Of a stretch of 11,993 nt of DNA, positions 6,137 through 11,993 are shown in pieces. The DNA is taken from assembly GCA_964654125.1 (NCBI GenBank), contig CAZZGG010000083.1, forward strand, positions 1-11,993, written 5' to 3'. Below the pieces are notes generated by a model, which worked only from the letters and a program-made list of their open reading frames with translations, searched no databases and had not been told where the DNA came from. A program made the translations under genes and the position numbers. The DNA comes from JAAYBY01 sp964654125. Its GTDB lineage: Bacteria; Bacillota; Clostridia; Saccharofermentanales; UBA5734. Every line of letters begins with the position of its first letter. Positions within the stretch are counted from its first letter, which is position 1.

Positions 6137-8119
6137 TTATTCTTCCTGGATCAGATAATAGATGGACTGGCAGGTCTCACCCAGTTTAAAGGTCAAGACG
6201 CCATCTTTATATTCTGACGGGATACGGCCAGCCAAGAAGCCTTCCGGACCAATCGACCAGACAGTCAGGTTTTGCCGCTCGGTTTTGAGGGCGATGGTGG
6301 CTTCGATGACCTCCACCTGGATGGGGGGACGGCCGGTGTCCAGCACCTTGGTCCTGTCTTCATTAAACTGCATGCCGGTGTTCTCCACCCGGCCGACAGT
6401 AGCCAGGAGCAGGTTGTCAGAGCTGGAAATATCATCATCTGACAAAGAGCTGAGCGCTATAGTGGCATATTCATTCTGGGCAGTCACAGTCATATCCTGG
6501 GTGGACAACTCACCATTTTCGCCTAAAAAGCCATAGATGCACTGGGTCCGGCCTGTATCGATCTTGGCGATCCGTTTTTTCCAGCTGCGCCAGAGTTCAC
6601 CAGTATCTGAAAGCACTTCACCTTTAGCAATATCGACCAGAGCCTGGTCGGCTGGTACCACCTGGTCAGCACCCTGGGCGCTGTCAGCAAAAGTCAGGCC
6701 CACCTTATGCTGCTCGGCGGCAATATGCATGGCTTTGGTGCTGTGGGCTGTGGCATTCATGTCTTTTATCGCCACTGCTACAGATTTTTTAGCCCGCTGC
6801 ACATCAAGCCGGCGGGTGATCAGGGCAGCATGGTAAAAGAGGCCGAATTTCGCCGGATCATTAAAGGTGGCAAAAATACCTTCACGGTAGGGCACATTGC
6901 TGATCGTGCGGGAAGTGATCTCTTTACCGATCACCTGCTGGTCCCGCCTGGTGGCGTACATGTAGGTGTGGATGGTAAATCCGCCCCAGCCCTGGAAGGC
7001 ACCGGCAGCAGCCAGATGCAAGGAACTGTCGGCCCGGAATTCATTGGGCCAGGGCACATCCCATTCCGAGACGAAGAAGGGCCGGTCAGGCGAGCTGTTA
7101 AAGGCGAGCTGCTTGAGCATGCCGTCTTCTTCCGCCACCATGGCCCGCGGATCATTACCCTTTTCAAACTCGCCCCAGTTCCAGCCATAAAAATAGTTGT
7201 GGCTATCGTCAAAGTCAGTCACTTTCTGGGTTTTGGCATTAGCAGCATTGATCGTCCAGTTGGTGCCAGTGATGGGGATCTTGACCCCGATACTGCGCAT
7301 GAAATCGTAAAGTTCCTTGTAGTAGCGCTCCTGCACCGCCATCTTGAAGTTGACCATAATCTCGTCTTCTTCTTTAAAAGTGCAGCTGTCAACTGGGTAA
7401 GTGAGCTTTTGCTCGGCCAGCCACTCTTCCATTTGGCCAGCCAGTTCTGTACGATAAGGCTCCACATTGAAATTAAAGCGCTGGTTGAACACATCACACT
7501 CATTGGTGATCTCACACAGGATGATAGCCGGATCATCTTTATAGGCCAGGCCTGTATAGGGATTGATATGATTCCAGATATTGTTAATAAACTCTTTTTG
7601 CAGATCAATCAAGCGGCGTGAAAAAATGCTATAGGGTTTGGCGCTATCTTCGAGAGCCAGAGCATTTGCCACACCATCACCTGATTTAAACTTGCGGTAG
7701 GTCATCAGGTCCAGATAACAGTAGATCCCCTCTTGCTTTAGGCAATAAATCAGGTAGTCGAGCCTTTTCATGCTTTCCGGATCAAGCCGGCGGGTGGTGG
7801 TGGTTCTTTGCCCCTTGCTGAACTGGAAGATATTGGGTGTGGCCCATTCTGAATCCAGCTGATGGAAACGGACTATATTGACACCAAACCGGGCCAGGCG
7901 TTTAGCTGTCTTCTCACTGTAGTCAAAGTCAGGAAAATTAGTACCGCTGTTGACATTGGTGCCCCAGAAATAACCAGGGGTGCCATCTTCAAAAACAAAT
8001 TGGTTGCCCTTAACCTGCATGAAACCATGCTTGCCGGCCGGTTTTTCGTCAGCAAAGACAAAAGAGATATCAATCGGCGCTTCATCCCAATAGAAGGGGT
8101 AGGGGGTAAATTTCGTCAT
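6137..8119 (-). CDS. Putative intracellular glycoside hydrolase C (clan GH-A-like)
   Basis: A 660-residue enzyme whose first ~400 residues look like a clan GH-A TIM barrel (GH5/cellulase-superfamily-like; exact family not recognised). Landmarks: FWGTNVNSGTNFPDF (51-65), a strand with VRFHQLDSEW (83-92), LDPESMKRLDYLIYCLK (112-128), GTNW (285-288) and HNYFYGWNW near 307-315. In this clan, ITNECD with Glu207 would be the acid/base and VSEWD with Glu352 the nucleophile. A beta-rich C-terminal domain carries NLLLATVGR (569-577) and ends in YYLIQEE. No signal peptide is present, so it should act on imported oligosaccharides. The start at 8119 has AAGGAG 7 nt upstream. It is the most divergent of the three paralogues around the sixth strand (HNYFYGW versus GHSYWW), which suggests a different substrate preference. 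Clan call is moderately sure; linkage unknown. Confidence 0.88.
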   Translation of the reverse strand: MTKFTPYPFYWDEAPIDISFVFADEKPAGKHGFMQVKGNQFVFEDGTPGYFWGTNVNSGTNFPDFDYSEKTAKRLARFGVNIVRFHQLDSEWATPNIFQFSKGQRTTTTRRLDPESMKRLDYLIYCLKQEGIYCYLDLMTYRKFKSGDGVANALALEDSAKPYSIFSRRLIDLQKEFINNIWNHINPYTGLAYKDDPAIILCEITNECDVFNQRFNFNVEPYRTELAGQMEEWLAEQKLTYPVDSCTFKEEDEIMVNFKMAVQERYYKELYDFMRSIGVKIPITGTNWTINAANAKTQKVTDFDDSHNYFYGWNWGEFEKGNDPRAMVAEEDGMLKQLAFNSSPDRPFFVSEWDVPWPNEFRADSSLHLAAAGAFQGWGGFTIHTYMYATRRDQQVIGKEITSRTISNVPYREGIFATFNDPAKFGLFYHAALITRRLDVQRAKKSVAVAIKDMNATAHSTKAMHIAAEQHKVGLTFADSAQGADQVVPADQALVDIAKGEVLSDTGELWRSWKKRIAKIDTGRTQCIYGFLGENGELSTQDMTVTAQNEYATIALSSLSDDDISSSDNLLLATVGRVENTGMQFNEDRTKVLDTGRPPIQVEVIEATIALKTERQNLTVWSIGPEGFLAGRIPSEYKDGVLTFKLGETCQSIYYLIQEE

Positions 8120-8144
8120 CGTAGATCTCCTTGTAAATATATTG

Positions 8145-8162
8145 ATCCATCTAGTGATGGAT
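8145..8162 (-). promoter_or_regulatory. Intercistronic hairpin before hydrolase C
   Basis: A perfect 7-bp inverted repeat, ATCCATC (8145-8151) and GATGGAT (8156-8162), with a 4-nt loop lies between hydrolases B and C, 12 nt upstream of C's AAGGAG site. It is weaker than the hairpins in the neighbouring gaps but in the same relative position. No T run follows on the minus strand. Confidence 0.55.
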
Positions 8163-8173
8163 AGGCTAACACT

Positions 8174-10171
8174 TTATTCAGTCTGGATCAGATAATACAT
8201 TGAGGGGCAGGTCTGGCCCAGTTCAAATTCCAATTGGCCATTCTCATAAACAGAAGGGATGATCCCGGTTGTGAAGCCCTCCGGACCAATCGATAAGACA
8301 CGTAGGTTGGTCTGATTGGTCGTAATGCTTAGCTTTGCTTCAATCAGTTCAACCATAATGGGGGCCTGACCATAAGAAAAAAGCTCCTGGCGATTGTCCG
8401 AATATTGCATACCGTCATTTTCGGCCCGGCCCACAGTGGTGAGCAAGAGATTGTCTGATTGGCTGATGGGCTGGTCATTTAGCGAGCTGAGGGCAATCAC
8501 CGCAAACTCATTCTTGACAGTCACAGCCAAACCAGCCAGTTCCTGCTTGCCCTGGCTACCTAACAAGCCATAAAGACATTTGCTTCTAGCTGTATCAATC
8601 CGGCCAATGCCCTTTTGCCAATCACGTTTCAGCTGCCCGGTATCAGCTGCAACCAGGCCCTCTTTTTCGTCGACCAGCCTTTCATTGACACTAATCGTCT
8701 GGTCAGCCTCATATGCCCTGCCAGGATAAACAAAACCGACCTTATGCTGCTCACTGACCAGGCGCAAGGCCTCGATCTGTTCATAACGCAGGTTTAATTC
8801 GTCTTCTTTTACCTGGATAGCCACTGTCTGTTCCGCTTGTTTCACATCTGCCCGGCGCATGATCAGGGCCGCATGGTAAAACAGGCCGAATCTAGCCGGG
8901 TCATTAAAGGTGGCAAAGACCCCTTCCCGGTTGACTGAATTGTTGACAGCACTGCCAGCAAATTCCTTACCGATAATAGTCTGTTCCTTTTTACTGCTGT
9001 ACCTGTAGGTGTGCACTGTAAAACCAGACCAACCCTGCAAAGAGCCAACGGCAGCTAAAAAGAGCGGTCCTTCGGCCCGATAGTCATTGGGCCAGGGTAT
9101 ATCCCATTCTGAAACAAAGAAGGGCTTACCCAATTGGCAGGAAAAATTCATCTCCGGCAGGATGGTGTCAACATAAGACGCCATTTGGCGGTGATCAATC
9201 TGTTTTCTAAACTCACCCCAGGGCAGCCGATTCCACCAGTAACTGTGACCATCAACAAAATCAAGGCAGGCCTGGGTCATGGCTGAGGCACAGCTGACCC
9301 GGCCCCAGTTGGTGCCGGCTATGGGGATCTTGACCCCGATATCGCGCATGAAGCCAGCCATCTCCAGATAGTAGTCCTCTTGCAGCTGCATGAAAAATTG
9401 GACCAGCAGCGGGTCTTCATTTTTAAAATCAGGTTGGTCCTTTGCCGGGTAATCCAGCCCCTGCTCTGCCAGCCATAGCTGCAGCTTGCCGACTAGCTCG
9501 CTATAGTAAGGCTCAACCTTAAAATCAAAAGCAAAGAAGGAAAAATCACACTCATTAGTGATCTCAGTCAGGACGAAGACCGGATCATCTTTATAAGCCA
9601 GGCCTGTATAAGGATTATGATGCTGCCAAAGCTGGCTGGCATATTCTTTTTGCAGTTCGATCAAACGGTCAGAAAAAATGCTGTAGGGCTTGGCTGCGTC
9701 TTTTAAGGCTGCAGCATTGGCCACCCCGTCGCCTGCTTTAAAACGGCGGTAGGTTAAAAGATCGAGATAGCAATAAATACCTTCCTTTTTCAGGCAGTAG
9801 ATCAGATAATCCAGCCTTTTCATACTTTCCGGATCAAGGCTGCGGGTGGATTCCAGAAGCGGGCCGCGGCTGAATTGAAAAATATTGGGAGTTGACCATT
9901 CTGCATCCAGCTGATGAAAACGAACCAGGTTGACGCCAGCTTTCGCCAGGCGGCGGGCTGTTTTTTCGCTATAGGCAAAATCCGGAAAGTTGGCACCACT
10001 ATTAAAGTTGACTCCCCAAAAACGGGCTGGCCTACCATCCGCAAAAATCAGCTTATCAGCCTTAACCTGGACAAAACCATGCCGGCCGGCTGGTTTGCTG
10101 CTTGGAAAAGCCGCCGAAATATCAAGTGGCATGTCATCCCAACTGAAAGGATAAGGAATAAAATGTGCCAT
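8174..10171 (-). CDS. Putative intracellular glycoside hydrolase B (clan GH-A-like)
   Basis: A 665-residue paralogue of hydrolases A and C with the same architecture. An N-terminal barrel opens with FWGVNFNSGANFPDF (51-65) and VRFHQLDAEW (83-92). The presumed acid/base is Glu207 in ITNECD, GTNW (286-289) and GHSYWW (308-313) follow, and the presumed nucleophile is Glu355 in VSEWD. The C-terminal domain is beta-rich and ends in YYLIQTE. A longer frame from 10213 would read through the intercistronic hairpin. The ATG at 10171 is preferred because GGAGG (10180-10176) lies 4 nt upstream and the protein then begins MAHFIPYPFSWDD, aligning with MTKFTPYPFYWDE of hydrolase C. No signal peptide. In the RLDPES to QKEF stretch of 67 residues only about 11 differ between B and C by eye, so the duplication is clear. 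The likely role is cleavage of imported glycosides; specificity unknown. Confidence 0.88.
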   Translation of the reverse strand: MAHFIPYPFSWDDMPLDISAAFPSSKPAGRHGFVQVKADKLIFADGRPARFWGVNFNSGANFPDFAYSEKTARRLAKAGVNLVRFHQLDAEWSTPNIFQFSRGPLLESTRSLDPESMKRLDYLIYCLKKEGIYCYLDLLTYRRFKAGDGVANAAALKDAAKPYSIFSDRLIELQKEYASQLWQHHNPYTGLAYKDDPVFVLTEITNECDFSFFAFDFKVEPYYSELVGKLQLWLAEQGLDYPAKDQPDFKNEDPLLVQFFMQLQEDYYLEMAGFMRDIGVKIPIAGTNWGRVSCASAMTQACLDFVDGHSYWWNRLPWGEFRKQIDHRQMASYVDTILPEMNFSCQLGKPFFVSEWDIPWPNDYRAEGPLFLAAVGSLQGWSGFTVHTYRYSSKKEQTIIGKEFAGSAVNNSVNREGVFATFNDPARFGLFYHAALIMRRADVKQAEQTVAIQVKEDELNLRYEQIEALRLVSEQHKVGFVYPGRAYEADQTISVNERLVDEKEGLVAADTGQLKRDWQKGIGRIDTARSKCLYGLLGSQGKQELAGLAVTVKNEFAVIALSSLNDQPISQSDNLLLTTVGRAENDGMQYSDNRQELFSYGQAPIMVELIEAKLSITTNQTNLRVLSIGPEGFTTGIIPSVYENGQLEFELGQTCPSMYYLIQTE

Positions 10172-10188
10172 GTAACCTCCGGAAGAGA

Positions 10189-10213
10189 GTGGCTTGGGCA
10201 AGCCCCAAGCCAC
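10189..10213 (-). promoter_or_regulatory. Intercistronic hairpin before hydrolase B
   Basis: A perfect 10-bp, GC-rich inverted repeat, GTGGCTTGGG (10189-10198) and CCCAAGCCAC (10204-10213), with a 5-nt loop. It lies between hydrolases A and B and ends 8 nt upstream of B's GGAGG. The minus strand continues CTCTCTTCCGG with no T run, so it is not an intrinsic terminator. It may set mRNA processing or stability, or influence access to the ribosome binding site. Confidence 0.75.
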
Positions 10214-10245
10214 CCATTCTCAAACCTAAAAATAAATCTGTTACC

Positions 10246-11993
10246 TTACTCTGTCTGGATCAGATAGTACATGGAGTAGCAGGTCTCACCCAGGCTGAAC
10301 TTTAATTGGCCATCTTCGTAAACGGAAGGGATCACACCAGTGATAAAACCCTCCGGCCCGATTGACAATACTCGCAGGTTGGTCTGGTCGGTCTTCAGGC
10401 TGACTTCTGCTGCAATAACCTCAATCTGGATGGGCGGCTTGCCCAGATCAAAGATCTCCTGACGGTCTTCGCTATACTTCATGTCAGTGTTTTCGGCCCG
10501 GCCCACAGTAGTCAAAAGCAAGTTATTGGACTGGCTGATCGGAGCGTCAGTTAAGGAACTGAGTGCGACAACAGCATAGTCATTTTTGACCTGGACAGAC
10601 AGGTCTGCCAGATCGACTTGGCCGACTTCACCCAAAAAGCCATAGGCGCATTTAGAGCGGTCAGTGTCAATGACACCATAGCCCTTTTCCCAGTTCCGCA
10701 TCATCTCGCCAGTATCAGACAAGACTTGGCCGCTAGATTCGTCAACAATACGCTCACCTGTCCCGATGGTCTGGTCAGCTGTGTATTCCTGGCCCGGGAA
10801 AACCAGGCAGGTCTTGTTCTGTTCAGTGATCAAGCGCAAGGCCTTGACATCACGAAAACTCGTGGTCAGATCCTCATCCTTAATTTCCAAAGCCACCGTC
10901 TTTTTGGCTTCAGCCACATCACCGCGGCGCAAGATAAGCGCGGCATGGTAGAAAAGACCATACTTGGCCGGATCGATATGGGTGGCAAAGATGCCCTCAC
11001 GATAAGCAACATTATTAATGGTGCTGGGCACGATCTCTTTGCCAATAATATTCTGGGTGCGGTTATGGTCATAACGGTAGGTGTGGATGGTAAAGCCGGC
11101 CCAGCCCTGCAGGGCGCCTAAGGCTGCCAGATGAATAGAGACGTCAGCTCGCCAGTCATTCGGCCAGGGCACATCCCACTCTGAGACAAAATAAGGCATA
11201 CCCAAGGTGCGGCTATAGGTCAGACGCGGCACGAAGGTGTCCATTTCCTTAACCATGGGCCTTTGATCATTAACCTTGGCAAACTCCTGCCAGGGCACAC
11301 TTGACCACCAGTAGCTGTGACCGTCGGTGAAATCAAGGCAGTTTTGGGTCACTGCACAGGCACCATTGATCGCCCAGTTGGTGCCGGCCAGCGGGAACTT
11401 GACGCCTAGATCGCGCATGTAAGCTGCCATCTCCAGATAATAGCTTTCCTGGATATCAATCTTGAACCGGATGATGGTGTCATCTGTGCTGTTAAAGTCC
11501 GGCCTTTTTGCATCAGGAAAACTAAGGCCTTTTTCAGCCAACCAGTTGCCAAATAAACCAACCAGCTCACTGTAATAAGGCTCAACTGCCGGGTCTATTT
11601 TAGAACTGAACATATCACACTCATTGGTGATCTCTGCCATGACAAAGACTGGATCATCTTTATAAGCCAATCCAGTGTAAGGATTGATATGGTGCCAGAT
11701 TTGCTGGGCAAATTCCTTTTGCAGCTCAATCAAGCGGCGCGAGAAAATGCTGTAGGGTTTGGCAGAATCGCGTAAGGCTCCGGCATTTTCAATTCCATCA
11801 CCTGATTTAAACTTGCGGTAGGTCATCATATCAAAATAGCAATAGATGCCTTCTTTTTTGAGGCAATAGATCAGATAGTCCAGCCTTTTCATGCTTTCTG
11901 GATCCAACTGGCGGGTTGAGTTCATGAGCGGGCCTTTTTCAAACTGGAAAATATTGGGGGTCGACCATTCGGAATCCAACTGGTGGAAACGGA
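10246..11993 (-). CDS. Putative intracellular glycoside hydrolase A, N-terminus beyond the window
   Basis: The third paralogue runs off the right edge. The reading frame is open to base 11993, where it encodes RFHQLDSEW, matching residues 84-92 of hydrolases B and C. About 83 N-terminal residues are therefore missing. A TTG at 11979 is internal, not a start. The visible 582 residues contain LDPESMKRLDYLIYCLK, the ITNECD motif (presumed acid/base Glu at 11622-11620), GTNW, GHSYWW, the YFVSEWD nucleophile motif and the C-terminal beta-rich domain ending YYLIQTE. GHSYWW links it more closely to B than to C. It is the first visible gene of the hydrolase operon; 74 nt separate it from B. Same clan GH-A-like call and same unknown specificity as its neighbours. 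Whether it has a signal peptide cannot be seen. Confidence 0.87.
   Translation of the reverse strand, partial: RFHQLDSEWSTPNIFQFEKGPLMNSTRQLDPESMKRLDYLIYCLKKEGIYCYFDMMTYRKFKSGDGIENAGALRDSAKPYSIFSRRLIELQKEFAQQIWHHINPYTGLAYKDDPVFVMAEITNECDMFSSKIDPAVEPYYSELVGLFGNWLAEKGLSFPDAKRPDFNSTDDTIIRFKIDIQESYYLEMAAYMRDLGVKFPLAGTNWAINGACAVTQNCLDFTDGHSYWWSSVPWQEFAKVNDQRPMVKEMDTFVPRLTYSRTLGMPYFVSEWDVPWPNDWRADVSIHLAALGALQGWAGFTIHTYRYDHNRTQNIIGKEIVPSTINNVAYREGIFATHIDPAKYGLFYHAALILRRGDVAEAKKTVALEIKDEDLTTSFRDVKALRLITEQNKTCLVFPGQEYTADQTIGTGERIVDESSGQVLSDTGEMMRNWEKGYGVIDTDRSKCAYGFLGEVGQVDLADLSVQVKNDYAVVALSSLTDAPISQSNNLLLTTVGRAENTDMKYSEDRQEIFDLGKPPIQIEVIAAEVSLKTDQTNLRVLSIGPEGFITGVIPSVYEDGQLKFSLGETCYSMYYLIQTE

Noticed and set aside
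6707..7621. A 304-codon open frame on the plus strand opposite hydrolase C
   Set aside because: Fully antisense to a conserved enzyme, starting inside it, with no domain-like sequence.
10172..10213. Longer N-terminus for hydrolase B starting at 10213
   Set aside because: It would be encoded by the hairpin arms and the ribosome binding site, and the paralogue C begins at the position equivalent to 10171.
11977..11979. TTG at 11979 as the start of hydrolase A
   Set aside because: The frame stays open to the edge and encodes RFHQ before it, matching the interior of the paralogues, so the gene is truncated by the window.
1..11993. CRISPR array, tRNA, rRNA, insertion sequence or phage attachment site
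   Set aside because: No regularly spaced repeats, RNA gene signatures, transposase motifs or terminal repeats were seen; the three similar hydrolase genes are paralogous genes rather than a mobile repeat.

Overview
The window reads as a carbohydrate-uptake and intracellular-degradation locus, with every credible gene on the minus strand, so transcription runs from base 11993 towards base 1. A Firmicutes (probably clostridial) source is the best guess. Reasons: strong AGGAGG-type ribosome binding sites, a near-perfect sigma-A promoter, an LplA/LplB/LplC (YtcQ/YtcP)-type ABC importer, a lipoprotein with a Thr/Ala-rich linker, moderate-GC genes and AT-rich intergenic DNA. The genus cannot be told from the window.

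Right part (11993 to 4704): three tandem paralogous putative glycoside hydrolases, here called A (cut by the window edge), B and C in transcription order. They are followed by a PF12831-type FAD-dependent oxidoreductase. The hydrolases are about 660 residues long, lack signal peptides and look like clan GH-A TIM-barrel enzymes, with an ITNECD acid/base motif and a VSEWD nucleophile motif, plus a C-terminal beta-rich domain. Gaps are short (54-74 nt), each holds a perfect inverted repeat just upstream of the next Shine-Dalgarno sequence, and the four genes probably form one operon whose promoter lies beyond the right edge.

Middle (4174 to 4703): 530 bases without a gene. It holds a consensus promoter (TTGACA, 17-nt spacer, TATAAT) on the minus strand, a leader of roughly 210 nt with an inverted repeat close to the predicted transcription start, upstream direct repeats, and two overlapping palindromes that cannot form at the same time. 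No convincing terminator for the oxidoreductase gene is seen.

Left part (4173 to 1): a second transcription unit encodes a large solute-binding lipoprotein, two CUT1-type permeases of the LplB and LplC kind, and the N-terminus of a neutral-ceramidase-like hydrolase cut by the left edge. A 13-bp perfect hairpin separates the binding protein from the permeases. No ATPase is present, which is normal for this importer class because a shared MsmX-type ATPase usually serves it.

Inferred working: the binding protein captures an oligosaccharide, the permeases import it, and the three cytoplasmic hydrolases trim different linkages. The FAD oxidoreductase and the ceramidase-like hydrolase act on the sugar, aglycone or an acyl/amide group. 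The substrate cannot be deduced. The combination of three tandem unassigned GH-A enzymes, a FAD oxidoreductase and a cytoplasmic ceramidase-fold protein is the part most likely to be undescribed.
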